This document shows, one piece after another, positions 9,853 through 20,701 of a DNA stretch of 64,000 nucleotides. Every line of letters starts with the position of its first letter. Position 1 is the first letter of the stretch. The stretch is taken from positions 1,152,001 through 1,216,000 of the forward strand of contig LR743504.1 in assembly GCA_902712845.1 (NCBI GenBank), in the 5' to 3' direction. The translations under genes were made by a program, and so were the position numbers. Source of the stretch: Methylobacterium bullatum. GTDB lineage: Bacteria; Pseudomonadota; Alphaproteobacteria; Rhizobiales; Beijerinckiaceae. A model generated the notes under the pieces. That model did not search any database and was not told the DNA's origin. It saw nothing but the letters and a program-made list of their open reading frames with translations.

Positions 9853-10335
9853 ATGCGGTTCCTCGGCCGCCTGATCTGGGCGAGCCTCGCCCTGTGCCTC
9901 GCCATTCCCTGCGGGGCCCTGGTGCTCGTCGCTGCCATCCTGTTCGATCCGGTCACCAGCGAGGCGCTGACCCGGATCGGCCTGTTCGGTTTCCTGCAGG
10001 GCATGACCGATCTCGCCTCCGGGATCGGACCCGACGCGATCCTCGTCCTTGCCGCCGGGCTGGCCAGGGCCGGTTTCATTCTGCTGGTGCTGCCGCCCGT
10101 GGCCATGGCGCTCATCGGCGAGGCGATGAATCTGCGCAGCGCTCCGGCCTATTCCGTCGGCACGGGGCTCGCTACCGCCCTCGTGCCCTGGCTCATGCGG
10201 GGCGCGTCCGGCTCCCTCGCCGCGCGAAACCTCGCCGTCGAGGGACGGGTGACGGCCCTGCTGTTCTTCGCCGGAGCGGCCGCTGGGCTGGTCTATGGCT
10301 GGATCGCCATCCGGGACCGGCCGGCGGGCGCCTGA
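9853..10335 (+). CDS. Hypothetical inner-membrane protein
   Basis: A 160-residue polytopic protein with about four hydrophobic segments (roughly residues 8-32, 50-90, 105-125 and 130-152). No recognised catalytic motif. Short loops carry conserved-looking Gly and Pro residues. It lies 9 bp downstream of rlmN and could be co-transcribed with it, but nothing ties their functions together. Function unknown. Confidence 0.65.
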   Translation: MRFLGRLIWASLALCLAIPCGALVLVAAILFDPVTSEALTRIGLFGFLQGMTDLASGIGPDAILVLAAGLARAGFILLVLPPVAMALIGEAMNLRSAPAYSVGTGLATALVPWLMRGASGSLAARNLAVEGRVTALLFFAGAAAGLVYGWIAIRDRPAGA

Positions 10336-10422
10336 ACGGGCCTCGATGCCCGAGCGTTGCCTGTCGTGAGCATCGGTTTTGGGACAAGATGCCGTGGGAG
10401 AGCCTCGCATGACGGATTGGGC

Positions 10423-12159
10423 ATGACCGGACGTCGTTTCAGCCTCGCCTTGACCGTTCTCACGATCCTGTCCGGACCGGCCCTCGCCCAGGCGGTTCCG
10501 GAACTGCCGCCGATCCCCTCCGACGATGCCCGCATCCTCCCCGTCCTCGGGACTCACGGCATGGTGTCCTCTCAGGATGCCCTGGCGACCCGCGTCGGTG
10601 TCGCGATCCTGAAGGGTGGGGGCAACGCCGTCGATGCCGCCGTGGCGGTGGGCTTCGCCCTCGCGGTGACGCTGCCGCAGGCGGGCAATCTCGGCGGCGG
10701 CGGGTTCATGCTGGTCCGCCTCGCCGCCACCGGCGAGACCGTGGCCATCGACTTTCGCGAGACGGCACCCGCCGCGGCGACGGCGGACATGTTCCTCGCC
10801 CCCGACGGGCAGCCCGATCGCGGCGCATCCATCCGCACGGGAAAGGCCGTGGGCGTTCCCGGCTCCGTGCGCGGATTGGCCGAGGCGCACCGCCTCTACG
10901 GTTCCGGCCGCTTCACTCTCGCGGAACTCATTGCCCCGGCCAGGGCTTTGGCCAGGGACGGGATTCCCGTGGAGGGCGGGCTCGCTGATTCGCTGCCCCG
11001 CGCCGCAGACCGCCTCGGGCGCTGGCCCTCGAGCCGGGCCGTGTTCTTCCGCGACGGCCGACCGCTCCGGCGGGGCGAGACCCTGGTCCAGCCCGATCTC
11101 GCCGCGACCCTCACGGCCATCGCCGAACGGGGCCCCGATGCGTTCCATACCGGCCTGATCGCGGAGCGGATCGCAGCGGCGGCGAGACGCGTGGGCGGGG
11201 TGCTGACGCCTGCCGATCTCGCTGCCTATCGCCCCGCGATCCGCCAGCCCATTCGCGGCACCTACCGTGGTTACGAGATCGTCTCGATGCCGCCGCCGAG
11301 TTCGGGCGGCGTCCATCTCATCGAGATCCTGAACATCCTCGAAGGGTTCGACTTGGCTTCGATGGGCGCTGGCAGCGCCCAGGCCCTCCACACCCTCGCC
11401 GAGGCGATGAAGCCGGCCTATGCCGACCGCGCCACCTGGCTCGGCGACCCGTCCCGCTCGGAGGTGCCGGTGCGGGGCCTCACCGCCAAGGCCTATGCCG
11501 CGACCCTGCGCGCCGCCATCGACCCAAACCGCGCCCGTCCTGCCGAGGCGGTAAAGGCCGGAGACCCGCTGCCTTACGAATCCGACCAGACCACCCACTA
11601 TTCCGTGGTGGACCGGGCCGGGAACGCCGTCTCCACCACCACGACCCTCAATTTCTCCTACGGGCTCGGCCTCGTGGCGGAGGGGACCGGTGTCCTCCTC
11701 AACAACGAGATGGACGATTTTTCCGCCAAGACCGGGAGCGTCAACGCCTATGGCCTCGTGGGCGGCCCCGCCAATGCGGTAGCTCCCGGCGCGCGGCCGC
11801 TCTCCTCGATGACCCCGGCCATCGTGCTCAAGGACGGACGCCTCCTCCTCGTCACCGGAAGTCCGGGCGGCAGCCGCATCATCTCCACGGTGCTGCAGGT
11901 GATCGTCAACGTCATCGATTTCCGCATGAACCTCGCCGAGGCCGTCACCGCCCCGCGCATCCATCACCAATGGCGGCCCGACGTGCTGTTCGCCGAGGAC
12001 GGGCTCTCGCCGGACACCCTCGCCTTGCTCCGGGCAAAGGGGCATGCGGTGCGGGTTGGGTCGAGCTCGGGCTCGGCCAATTCGGTGATGACGGGAGACG
12101 GGCTCGTGGCCGGCGCCGCCGACACGCGCCAGCGCGGAACCCTGGCCGAGGGCGAATAG
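10423..12159 (+). CDS. ggt: Gamma-glutamyltransferase (Ntn hydrolase)
   Basis: A 578-residue periplasmic enzyme that cleaves the gamma-glutamyl bond of glutathione and related peptides. The ATG at 10423 gives a good signal peptide (cleavage after LAQA near residue 21); the frame runs further upstream but without a signal peptide. The precursor is cleaved before the nucleophilic Thr in DQTTHYSVVD, leaving large and small subunits. Other family motifs visible are GGNAVDAAVA, GNLGGGGFM, NNEMDDF and the SMTPAIVLKDG binding loop. The Ntn core is complete, so it should be active. Confidence 0.9.
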   Translation: MTGRRFSLALTVLTILSGPALAQAVPELPPIPSDDARILPVLGTHGMVSSQDALATRVGVAILKGGGNAVDAAVAVGFALAVTLPQAGNLGGGGFMLVRLAATGETVAIDFRETAPAAATADMFLAPDGQPDRGASIRTGKAVGVPGSVRGLAEAHRLYGSGRFTLAELIAPARALARDGIPVEGGLADSLPRAADRLGRWPSSRAVFFRDGRPLRRGETLVQPDLAATLTAIAERGPDAFHTGLIAERIAAAARRVGGVLTPADLAAYRPAIRQPIRGTYRGYEIVSMPPPSSGGVHLIEILNILEGFDLASMGAGSAQALHTLAEAMKPAYADRATWLGDPSRSEVPVRGLTAKAYAATLRAAIDPNRARPAEAVKAGDPLPYESDQTTHYSVVDRAGNAVSTTTTLNFSYGLGLVAEGTGVLLNNEMDDFSAKTGSVNAYGLVGGPANAVAPGARPLSSMTPAIVLKDGRLLLVTGSPGGSRIISTVLQVIVNVIDFRMNLAEAVTAPRIHHQWRPDVLFAEDGLSPDTLALLRAKGHAVRVGSSSGSANSVMTGDGLVAGAADTRQRGTLAEGE

Positions 12160-12231
12160 GGTGGTTCGGGTCCGGCGGATGGTGCGGCGGGACTGCGCGC
12201 GCTACAGAAAGGGCATCATTCCGGGTTTCCG

Positions 12232-13011
12232 ATGCACATCCTTCGCTCCATCGCCTTCAACATCGTCTTCTACCTCGCCACCGCCCTCATCGCGATCGGC
12301 GGCTTGCCGGCCCTGGTCTCGGAGCGGGCCTGCATCCAGGTCGCCCGGTTCTGGGCCAGGGTGAGCCTGTGGCTGCTGCGCGTGGTCGGGGGCGTGCGCG
12401 TCGAGTTCCGGGGGCTGCACCACCGCCCGCCCGGCGCATTGCTGGTGGCGTCCAAGCATCAATCCGCCCTCGAGACCCTGGCCCTCGTCACCGCCTTCCC
12501 GGACTTCGCCTATATCCTCAAGCGCGAGCTGCTCTGGCTTCCTCTCTTCGGCTGGTTCCTGTCCCGCTCCGGCATGGTCGCCATCGACCGCTCCAAGGGC
12601 ACCCGCGCCATGGCGGCCATGAACGAGGCGGCGGCCCGCGCCATCCGCGACGGGCGCCAGCTCATCATCTTCCCCGAGGGCACCCGCAAGGCGCCGGGTT
12701 CGCCCCCCGCCTACAAGCTCGGCATCACCCATCTCTACGCGGCGCTCGGCGTGCCCTGCCTGCCCGTCGCCCTCAACAGCGGTCTCTACTGGCCGCGCCG
12801 CCAGCTGACCCGCCGCCCCGGCACCACGGTGATCGAGTTCCTCGCCCCCATTGTCCCCGGCCTCGACCGCACGGCGTTCCTAGAGGAGATGCAGACTCGG
12901 ATCGAAGCCGCCTCCGATGCCCTCCTGGCGTCCGGCCGGGCGGATCTGGCTGCACGCGGTCATGCCGTGCCGGAGACCGGTGCCGTCGCAGAACAATCCA
13001 GGACCGCGTGA
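12232..13011 (+). CDS. plsC: 1-acyl-sn-glycerol-3-phosphate acyltransferase (PlsC family)
   Basis: A 259-residue membrane-associated acyltransferase that would convert lysophosphatidic acid to phosphatidic acid. The N-terminus has a membrane segment (about residues 5-27). The catalytic block reads KHQSALETL, i.e. H-x4-E rather than the classic H-x4-D; the later motifs FPEGTRKAPG and a PVALNSG segment are normal. The substitution is conservative, so activity is likely but should not be assumed. The window holds a second PlsC domain within the Aas-like protein at 60.9-64 kb. Confidence 0.85.
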   Translation: MHILRSIAFNIVFYLATALIAIGGLPALVSERACIQVARFWARVSLWLLRVVGGVRVEFRGLHHRPPGALLVASKHQSALETLALVTAFPDFAYILKRELLWLPLFGWFLSRSGMVAIDRSKGTRAMAAMNEAAARAIRDGRQLIIFPEGTRKAPGSPPAYKLGITHLYAALGVPCLPVALNSGLYWPRRQLTRRPGTTVIEFLAPIVPGLDRTAFLEEMQTRIEAASDALLASGRADLAARGHAVPETGAVAEQSRTA

Positions 13012-13020
13012 GCGCGTCGT

Positions 13021-13042
13021 CTATCCACAGGCTGTGGATAAG
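13021..13042. promoter_or_regulatory. Head-to-head DnaA-box-like palindrome
   Basis: TATCCACAG and CTGTGGATAA form a near-perfect inverted repeat. The right half, read on the minus strand, is a perfect DnaA box (TTATCCACA, 13033-13041); the left half differs at one base (CTATCCACA). It sits just after plsC and about 60 bp before a possible promoter (TTGACG at 13082, TTACTT at 13105, spacer 17) for the next gene. It may be a DnaA-controlled promoter site or a titration site; the match could also be chance. Confidence 0.4.
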
Positions 13043-13210
13043 CCGGTCGGAGGCACTCTGCGGAGAGCGAAAGCACGACTCTTGACGGGAGTAAATTGTT
13101 AAGATTACTTTGGAACAAAGGGCGAACGGAAACGCCGTCTTCGTTCTCGCCCCGCAAGGCGCGGAACCCGGCTTTCACCGACGCCCATCCTCTGATCCGG
13201 AGATCCATCC

Positions 13211-13594
13211 ATGCGCGAAGTACGTCTCAGGACGACGGCCAGCCTGCGTGGAACTCCTGCCCTGGTGCTGAGCGCCTGGCGCGGCCGGTCCGGGCGCCGC
13301 TACGTCGTCGGCATCCATGACCTGGCCGAACTCGAACTCGACGACATGGGCGAGGCGGTGGTGATGGCCGTGCGGCGGGACTCCGCCGGGATCGGCGAAC
13401 TCATCGCCGTGGCCGCGGCCGGATCGAGCCCGCGCGAGCGGCTCACCCGCAACTGGATCGCCCGTGCGCGCCATGGCGGCGCCACGGAGATGCATGTTCA
13501 CCGCCTGGCCGAGGACGAGGCCGAGCGGTGCGAGATCGTCGCCGATCTTCGTGTGGATCGGACTATGGACCAGATCACGGGCGTCGCCGCCTGA
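13211..13594 (+). CDS. Hypothetical protein
   Basis: A 127-residue cytosolic protein of unknown function. No signal peptide or membrane segment. Predicted alternating strands and helices (VLSAWRGRSGRRYVVGIHDL, then AVVMAVRR and the acidic helix LAEDEAERCEIV). The first half (SGRRYVVGIHDL) has a small beta-barrel look, but I cannot assign a family. It has its own 199-bp upstream gap containing the DnaA-box palindrome and is the only gene downstream of it before the DUF2125 gene 105 bp further on. Confidence 0.6.
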   Translation: MREVRLRTTASLRGTPALVLSAWRGRSGRRYVVGIHDLAELELDDMGEAVVMAVRRDSAGIGELIAVAAAGSSPRERLTRNWIARARHGGATEMHVHRLAEDEAERCEIVADLRVDRTMDQITGVAA

Positions 13595-13699
13595 ATCGGC
13601 GGGTGGCCATGCTTTCGCCGCGTTGAGACCCGCCAAAGCTCAGTCACGAAGGACCCCCTGTCGACGGCGACGGGGCTTCGAGACCGAGGCGAGTGGACG

Positions 13700-14797
13700 A
13701 TGGCGCAGGCACCGGATTTGACGGCCAGGAAACGGCCATCGCGGACCGGCCTGTTCCTGCCCTACATTCTCCTCCTCGCCGTCGTCCTGATCTGGAGCGC
13801 GGGCTGGTTCTGGATTCGCGGCAAGGCCGAGTCTGAAATGGATGCCTGGATGGCCCGCGAGGCCACGGCCGGGCGCAACTGGACCTGCGCCGACCGCTCC
13901 ATCACCGGCTATCCCTTCCGGATCGAACTGCGTTGCGCCTCTCTCGCCTTCTCGCGGGCGGACAGCCGCTTCACCCTTGGACCGTTGACCGCGGTGGTGC
14001 AGGTCTACCAGCCGCGCCAGGGCATCCTGCAGGCGAGCGGGCCGTTCCACGTGGAACAGGACGGCCTCGTCGCCGATGCCACCTGGACCTCGCTGGAGGC
14101 GAGTTTCCACGGTACGTCCGACGGGTTCGCACGAGCCTCCCTGGCGGTGGATGGACCGAAAGTCAGCGTGAAGAATGCCGCGCCGCAGCCCATCGACGTG
14201 GCGGCCAAGCACCTCGAATTCCACGCCCGGCCGACACCCGCCCGTTTCGCCACCGAGGGTGCCGTCGACACCAGCCTGCGGCTGACCCAGGCGAACGTGC
14301 CGGCGCTCGATCCCCTCCTTGGCAACACCGCCCCCATCGACATGGCGTTGGATGCCACGGTGAATCAGGCGGCCGTCATCCGGACGGGACAGGTGGCGCG
14401 CGAGCTCGAAGCTTGGCGCCGGGCCGGCGGCAGCCTCGACATCGCCCTGCTCTCCCTGGCCAAGGGCGACCGCCGCCTCCAGGCCCAGGGCAAGATCACC
14501 CTCGACGATGAGCACCGTCCCGCCGGACAGATCGATATCCGCGCCGCCGGGGTGGAGGCCCTGGTCGGGCAGATCATGGGCCAGCGTTTCGGGGCGGAGA
14601 AGGGTGCCTTGATCGGAGGGCTGGTCGGAAAGCTGCTCGGTGGCGGAAGTCGCCGCCAGGACGCCGATGCGGCCGCAGCACCTGCGGCGGCGGGAGAGCC
14701 GTCCCTCAAGGCGATGCCACCCCTGCGCCTCGCCGACGGCCGCCTGATGCTGGGTCCGTTCCCGATTCCCAACGTCCAGGTGCCGCCTCTGTATTGA
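13700..14797 (+). CDS. DUF2125 domain protein, membrane-anchored
   Basis: A 365-residue protein typical of Rhizobiales. A single N-terminal transmembrane segment (about residues 18-38, FLPYILLLAVVLIW) is followed by the DUF2125 opening pattern: CADRSITGYPFRIELRC, in which two Cys flank the GYPF turn. The rest alternates beta-strands as in lipid-binding AsmA-like periplasmic domains. A Gly/Ala-rich linker lies near residues 310-335. Function unknown; most of the protein is predicted periplasmic. The IS110 element lies 75 bp downstream and does not disturb the gene. Confidence 0.8.
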   Translation: MAQAPDLTARKRPSRTGLFLPYILLLAVVLIWSAGWFWIRGKAESEMDAWMAREATAGRNWTCADRSITGYPFRIELRCASLAFSRADSRFTLGPLTAVVQVYQPRQGILQASGPFHVEQDGLVADATWTSLEASFHGTSDGFARASLAVDGPKVSVKNAAPQPIDVAAKHLEFHARPTPARFATEGAVDTSLRLTQANVPALDPLLGNTAPIDMALDATVNQAAVIRTGQVARELEAWRRAGGSLDIALLSLAKGDRRLQAQGKITLDDEHRPAGQIDIRAAGVEALVGQIMGQRFGAEKGALIGGLVGKLLGGGSRRQDADAAAAPAAAGEPSLKAMPPLRLADGRLMLGPFPIPNVQVPPLY

Positions 14798-14823
14798 GCG
14801 GGCCGCTCGACCCCAATACATGA

Positions 14824-15978
<1,155 letters not shown>

Positions 15979-16173
15979 CCCTCAACACAGTCGCTGAGGT
16001 GCCCGCGTCAGCGGGCCTCGAAGGAGCCCTCTAGCTCGCGACGTGGTTTCTGAAACCCTCCTTCGAGGCCGCTGCGCGGGGCCTCAGGATGAGGTCGTGG
16101 GGGGAGAGAATGGACGCTTTGCTCGGGGGGCGATGGCGAACCAGCCCCCACGGTCACACTCACCGGACGACCC

Positions 16174-17133
16174 CTACCGCTCGGAGACCGGTTCGTCCTT
16201 CGCCGGCTCGGGAGGGGTGCGGCTGCGGCCGAAATCCGCCTCCGCCGTTTCCTGCCCCAGGGCGACGATGCCCCGGCGGATGGCGCGGGTACGGGTGAAC
16301 AGCTCGAACAGAGCGTCCCCGTCACCCCAGCGAATGGCGCGGGCCAGCGCCGAGAGATCCTCGTTGAAGCGGCCGAGCATTTCCAGCACCGCGTCCTTGT
16401 TGGTGAGGAACACGTCCCGCCACATGGTCGGATCGGAGGCGGCGATGCGGGTGAAGTCACGGAACCCGCCGGCCGAGAACTTAATGACCTCCGATTGCGT
16501 CACGGCTTCGAGATCGGCGGCGGTGCCGACGATGTTGTAGGCGATGAGATGCGGCACGTGGCTGGTGATGGCGAGCACGAGGTCGTGATGCTCGGGCGTC
16601 ATGCTCTCGACGATGGCGCCGAGCCCTTCCCAGAAGGCCTGGACCTGCGCCGTGGCGGCCTCGTCGGTGCCCTCCGGCGGGGTGAGGATGCACCAGCGGC
16701 CCGAGAACAGGGTCGAGAAGCCGGCATCGGGGCCGGAATACTCGGTGCCCGCCACGGGATGGGCCGGGACGAAATGGACGCCCTCCGGCAGATGGGGCGA
16801 GACGGCGGCGACCACCGAGGCTTTCACCGAGCCGACATCGGACACGATGGCGCCGGGTTTCAGATGCGGCGCCATCGCCTCGGCGACGGCACCCACCGCC
16901 CCCACCGGCACGCACAGGATGACGAGGTCGGCGCCGGCAATGCCTTCGGCCTCCCCCGTCGCCTCGTCGGCGAGGCCGAGAGCCCGCACCCGCTCGATCA
17001 CCGCCGGGTCACGGTCGATGGCGACGATGCTTCGCGCCAGCCCGTATTGCCGCGCGCCCCGCGCGATGGAGGAGCCGATCAGCCCGAGGCCGACGATGGC
17101 GAGGCGCTGGCAGACGGGTTTCGCCTCAGGCAC
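16174..17133 (-). CDS. tyrA: Prephenate/arogenate dehydrogenase
   Basis: A 319-residue NAD(P)-dependent enzyme that oxidatively decarboxylates prephenate (or arogenate) towards tyrosine. The dinucleotide-binding motif VGLGLIGSS is at residues 14-22; the catalytic-His segment [11 protein letters not shown] and the helical C-terminal dimerisation domain with [11 protein letters not shown] are present. No fused chorismate mutase or ACT domain; the mutase is supplied by the gene at 18.3 kb. Overlaps the end of hisC by 8 bp, so it is the last gene of a chorismate mutase-hisC-tyrA run. It could equally be called tyrC (cyclohexadienyl dehydrogenase). Confidence 0.88.
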   Translation of the reverse strand: MPEAKPVCQRLAIVGLGLIGSSIARGARQYGLARSIVAIDRDPAVIERVRALGLADEATGEAEGIAGADLVILCVPVGAVGAVAEAMAPHLKPGAIVSDVGSVKASVVAAVSPHLPEGVHFVPAHPVAGTEYSGPDAGFSTLFSGRWCILTPPEGTDEAATAQVQAFWEGLGAIVESMTPEHHDLVLAITSHVPHLIAYNIVGTAADLEAVTQSEVIKFSAGGFRDFTRIAASDPTMWRDVFLTNKDAVLEMLGRFNEDLSALARAIRWGDGDALFELFTRTRAIRRGIVALGQETAEADFGRSRTPPEPAKDEPVSER

Positions 17134-18247
17134 GGATGCCGTCCTTCACGAAGGCGGTGAGCGCCGTGACGAAGGCCCGGTTCGCCTCCTCGCTGCCGAT
17201 GGTGACGCGCAGCGCGTCCGGTAGCCCATAGGAGGTCACCCGTCGGACGATCACCCCGCGTGCGGCGAGATAGGCGTCGGCCTCGGCCGCGCTGCGATTC
17301 GGCTCGTCGGGGAAGTGGACGAGGATGAAGTTCGCGACACTCGGCGTGACCGCCAAGCCGAGGGAGGAGACGACTTCCGTCGTCCAGGCGAGCCACGTCT
17401 CGTTATGGGCGACGGCCGCCGCCACATGTGCCTCGTCGGCGATGGCCGCTGCACCGGCCGCGATGGCGCTGCCCGACAGGTTGAACGGCCCGCGGATGCG
17501 GTTCACCGCATCGATCACCCCCGCCGGGCCCACCATCCAGCCGATCCGCAGGGCCGCGAGGCCGTGGATCTTCGAGAAGGTGCGGGTCATCACCACGTTC
17601 TCGGCTTCGAGGACGAGTTCGAGGCCGGCGCTGTAATCGTTCGTCCGCACGTACTCGGCATAGGCCCCGTCGAGGACGAGGAGGACGTTCGGCGGCAGGC
17701 CCGCATGCAGGCGCCGGATTTCGGCGAAGGGCAGGTAGGTGCCCGTCGGGTTGTTGGGGTTGGCGAGGTAGACGATCCTCGTGCGCGGCGTGACGGCGGC
17801 GAGGATCGCGTCGACATCGGCGTGCAGGTCGCTCTCGGGCACCACCACGGGCGTGCCGCCGGCGGCCAGGATGGCGATGCGGTAGACCAGGAAACCGTGC
17901 TCGGTGAAGATCCCCTCGTCGCCCTCGGAAAGATAGGCGTAGGCGAGGAACGACAGGAGCTCGTCCGACCCGGCGCCGCAGACGATGCGGGCGGGATCGA
18001 GCCCGTAGCGGAAGGCGATGGCCTCGCGCAGGCGGGTGGAGTTTCCATCCGGATAGAGGGCGAGGCGGAACGCCTCTTCGCGCATGGCCTCGATGGCCAG
18101 GGGGCTCGGACCCAGCGGCGTCTCGTTGGAGGAGAGCTTGTGGACCTTCGCCGCGCCCGGTGCCCCGCTCTTGCCGGGCACATAGGCTTCGATGGCGAGG
18201 ATTCCGGGACGGGGAACGGGACGAGACACGGAGGGAGCGGAGGACAT
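17126..18247 (-). CDS. hisC: Histidinol-phosphate / aromatic aminotransferase
   Basis: A 373-residue PLP enzyme of class I/II. Motifs: [11 protein letters not shown] at the N-terminus, [17 protein letters not shown], and the PLP-lysine segment [14 protein letters not shown] with RIGW. HisC proteins transaminate imidazole-acetol phosphate, and many also accept aromatic keto acids. Its place between chorismate mutase and tyrA, overlapping tyrA by 8 bp, suggests an aromatic role: transaminating prephenate or 4-hydroxyphenylpyruvate. hisG-hisZ lie 15 kb away, so it may serve both pathways. Confidence 0.88.
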   Translation of the reverse strand: MSSAPSVSRPVPRPGILAIEAYVPGKSGAPGAAKVHKLSSNETPLGPSPLAIEAMREEAFRLALYPDGNSTRLREAIAFRYGLDPARIVCGAGSDELLSFLAYAYLSEGDEGIFTEHGFLVYRIAILAAGGTPVVVPESDLHADVDAILAAVTPRTRIVYLANPNNPTGTYLPFAEIRRLHAGLPPNVLLVLDGAYAEYVRTNDYSAGLELVLEAENVVMTRTFSKIHGLAALRIGWMVGPAGVIDAVNRIRGPFNLSGSAIAAGAAAIADEAHVAAAVAHNETWLAWTTEVVSSLGLAVTPSVANFILVHFPDEPNRSAAEADAYLAARGVIVRRVTSYGLPDALRVTIGSEEANRAFVTALTAFVKDGIRA

Positions 18248-18333
18248 GAGCGCGGGCCGGCTGGAGGTCAGGCTGCCCCTCTAACGCAGCTTGCCCGCCT
18301 TGACGAGAGAACCAGCCGCTCAGGCCGTCGCCG

Positions 18334-19197
18334 TCAGACCCGGAACCGGGCGGCGTGGCTGCCGATCTCGTCGAGGCTTTCCACCCTCGCGCCGGCCCGT
18401 TCCAGGGTCTCCCGCAACTGCCGGCCGCCGACCCCGCCCGGCACGGCGATGAGAAGGCGGTGACCATCCGTGACAGCCGCGCGCGCCACCACCTCGCCGT
18501 ACAGGTCCTGCAGGGCACGGGCGCTCTCGGGCGTCCAGCTCTCGAGCCGGGCCGCGTGGAGCACCCAGTCGCGCTGGGCGGCGGCCGGGTCGTCGAGGGG
18601 ATTGGCGACCACGAAGACCGGGGTTCCGGCGGGATGGGTCGGCCGCTCGATGAAGGGCAGCCGCGCGATCACCTTGGGCCGTCCCTCGCCGACGAGACCT
18701 TCCCACCACGGCGCTTCCGGGCTCGGCGGTGCGGCGCCTTCGGGGTCGAGGCGGAAGATGCCGAGATCGCCGCGCGAGGCGGCCACGGCCTCGATCACCG
18801 CCGCGCAGGTGGGATGCGGCCGGTAGGGCACCGTGAATCCGAAATGGAAGCGCGCCGAGTCGCGCATCGGTGCGTCGCCGCCGGACACGTCCGCATGGAC
18901 GCTGAATGGGGCCTGGACCCAGGTGAAGGTGGCGATGATGACCCGCCATATCCCCTCCACGGTGTCGAGGGGCAGAAGCCCGCGATGGCGCTCGGCCACG
19001 CGCCGCATCATCGAGGCCTCGCGGCCGGGCCGGAAGGCCGAGCCACTGGCCGAGGTGCGCTTGACCGCGATGAGCCGGTCGATGATCGAGCCGCGCTGAA
19101 TCAGCAGGGCATGCATCTCCGCGTCGATCCGGTCGATCTCGGCGCGCAGCTCGGCGAGGTTGTCGAGGGGCGGTGCGGGTCTCGTGGTGAAGCGCAT
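18334..19197 (-). CDS. Chorismate mutase (AroQ) fused to a degenerate prephenate-dehydratase-like region
   Basis: About 287 residues. Residues 10-95 are an all-helical AroQ chorismate mutase (LAELRAEIDRID at the start, then VKRTSASG and REASMMRRV). The remainder resembles the prephenate dehydratase plus ACT part of bacterial P-proteins (FHFGFTVPY, SRGDLGIFRL, and an ACT-like end RQLRETLERAGARVES) but I see no TRF catalytic motif, so dehydratase activity is doubtful. The ATG at 19197 gives the best N-terminus; an upstream ATG at 19245 is possible, and neither has a clear ribosome-binding site. First gene of the tyrosine cluster, divergent from metX. Confidence 0.78.
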   Translation of the reverse strand: MRFTTRPAPPLDNLAELRAEIDRIDAEMHALLIQRGSIIDRLIAVKRTSASGSAFRPGREASMMRRVAERHRGLLPLDTVEGIWRVIIATFTWVQAPFSVHADVSGGDAPMRDSARFHFGFTVPYRPHPTCAAVIEAVAASRGDLGIFRLDPEGAAPPSPEAPWWEGLVGEGRPKVIARLPFIERPTHPAGTPVFVVANPLDDPAAAQRDWVLHAARLESWTPESARALQDLYGEVVARAAVTDGHRLLIAVPGGVGGRQLRETLERAGARVESLDEIGSHAARFRV

Positions 19198-19492
19198 GCG
19201 GGCTGTCGCGTCCGGCGGCGGGTATGGGGCTGGCCGACCCCGCATGAGGGAGACGGCCGATCGTGTCTACGTTATCCGGAAGCCCGAGGACCAGAGCACC
19301 GGTTGTGACCTTCTCGCGGGCGGCCCCTTTCGTTGACGCCCGTGCATGCGCACATTACGCCCACATGTCGTCCGGCTGGGCCGGACACCGATGGGGATGG
19401 ACCTTCGCGCGACGCGTCGATGGGGTGGCGACCGGCCGCCCCCCTCGCATCACCGCGAAAGCGAATCGGCGAACAACGCGCGAAGACGCCTG

Positions 19493-20701
19493 ATGACCAT
19501 GTCGCTCGACAGTCTCGCAAGGCCCGACGAGGGGAACCTCCGCCAGGACGGCATCCCGACGGATGCGCCGCCCTCTCTCGATCCGCGAAGCCCGGTGGCC
19601 TTGTTCGGCCTCGATGAACCCCTGGCGATGGATGCCGGCGTCGATCTGGCGCCGTTCCGGATCGCCTACCAGACGGCCGGCGCCCTCAACGCGGATCGGT
19701 CGAACGCCGTGCTGATCTGCCATGCGCTCACCGGGGACCAGCATTTCGCCCATACCCATCCGGTGACGGGCAAGCGCGGCTGGTGGGAGACCCTGGTGGG
19801 ACCGGGCAAGCCCATCGATACCGACCGCTACTTCGTGATCTGCTCGAACGTGATCGGCTCCTGTATGGGCTCCACGGGTCCGGCCTCCACCGATCCCGCC
19901 ACGGGCAAGCCCTACGGCCTCGACTTTCCGCTGGTGACCATCCGTGACATGGTGCGCGGCCAGGCGATGCTCCTCGACCGGCTCGGCATCCGCGACCTGT
20001 TCCTCTGCGTGGGCGGCTCCATGGGCGGCATGCAGGTGCTGCAATGGGCGGCCCTCTATCCCGACCGGGTCTTCGCCGCGATGCCCATCGCCACCGGCGC
20101 CCGCCACTCGGCCCAGAACATCGCCTTCCATGAGGTCGGCCGCCAGGCGATCATGGCCGACCCGGCCTGGGCGGAAGGACGTTACCTCGAAGCCGGCACG
20201 CGCCCCGCCAAGGGACTCGGCGTGGCGCGGATGGGCGCGCACATCACCTACCTCTCCGAGCCGGCCCTGCACCGCAAGTTCGGCCGCCGCTTCCAGGGCG
20301 GCCATGCTCCGACCTTCTCGTTCAACGCCGATTTCCAGATCGAGAGCTATCTGCGCCACCAGGGCCTGAGCTTCGTCGAGCGGTTCGACGCCAACGCCTA
20401 CCTCTACCTCACCCGCGCCATGGATTACTTCGATCTCGCGGCCGACCATGGCGGGGTGCTCGCCAACGCCTTCCGCAACACCCGGACGCGGTTCTGCGTG
20501 ATGTCCTTCACCTCCGATTGGTTGTTCCCCACCGCCGATTCCCGCGCCATCGTGCATGCGCTGAACGCGGCCTCGGCCTCGGTCGCCTTCGTCGAGGTCG
20601 AGAGCGATAAGGGTCACGACGCCTTTCTCCTCGACGAGCCGGTGATGTTCAACGCCGCCAAGGGCTTCATCGACGCCGCCGCCCGGGCGAGGGGCTTGTG
20701 A
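19493..20701 (+). CDS. metX: Homoserine O-acetyltransferase
   Basis: A 402-residue alpha/beta hydrolase-fold acyltransferase that activates homoserine for methionine synthesis. The nucleophile elbow VGGSMGGMQ, Asp in TSDWLFP and the C-terminal His in KGHDAFLLD form the catalytic triad; [13 protein letters not shown] is also diagnostic. Start chosen at the ATG at 19493 (ATG 19499 is also in frame), since residues further upstream look non-coding. Whether it acetylates or succinylates homoserine cannot be read safely. Overlaps metW (GTGA), a usual alphaproteobacterial pair. Confidence 0.92.
   Translation: MTMSLDSLARPDEGNLRQDGIPTDAPPSLDPRSPVALFGLDEPLAMDAGVDLAPFRIAYQTAGALNADRSNAVLICHALTGDQHFAHTHPVTGKRGWWETLVGPGKPIDTDRYFVICSNVIGSCMGSTGPASTDPATGKPYGLDFPLVTIRDMVRGQAMLLDRLGIRDLFLCVGGSMGGMQVLQWAALYPDRVFAAMPIATGARHSAQNIAFHEVGRQAIMADPAWAEGRYLEAGTRPAKGLGVARMGAHITYLSEPALHRKFGRRFQGGHAPTFSFNADFQIESYLRHQGLSFVERFDANAYLYLTRAMDYFDLAADHGGVLANAFRNTRTRFCVMSFTSDWLFPTADSRAIVHALNAASASVAFVEVESDKGHDAFLLDEPVMFNAAKGFIDAAARARGL

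Noticed and set aside
8254..12045. A 1263-codon open frame on the minus strand
   Set aside because: It is antisense to hypothetical, rlmN, membrane and ggt genes, all with recognisable proteins; its translation is low-complexity and matches nothing. Long antisense frames are common in high-GC DNA.
15979..15995. Terminal inverted repeats or a second non-coding RNA at the right end of the IS
   Set aside because: The right end is only 17 bp and shows no inverted repeat to the left end; a bridge RNA at that side (IS1111 style) does not fit.
19198..19492. Possible SAM-responsive riboswitch upstream of metX
   Set aside because: Some alphaproteobacteria have SAM-II there, but I could not find its conserved pseudoknot sequences; only a weak GTCCGGC/GCCGGAC hairpin is present.
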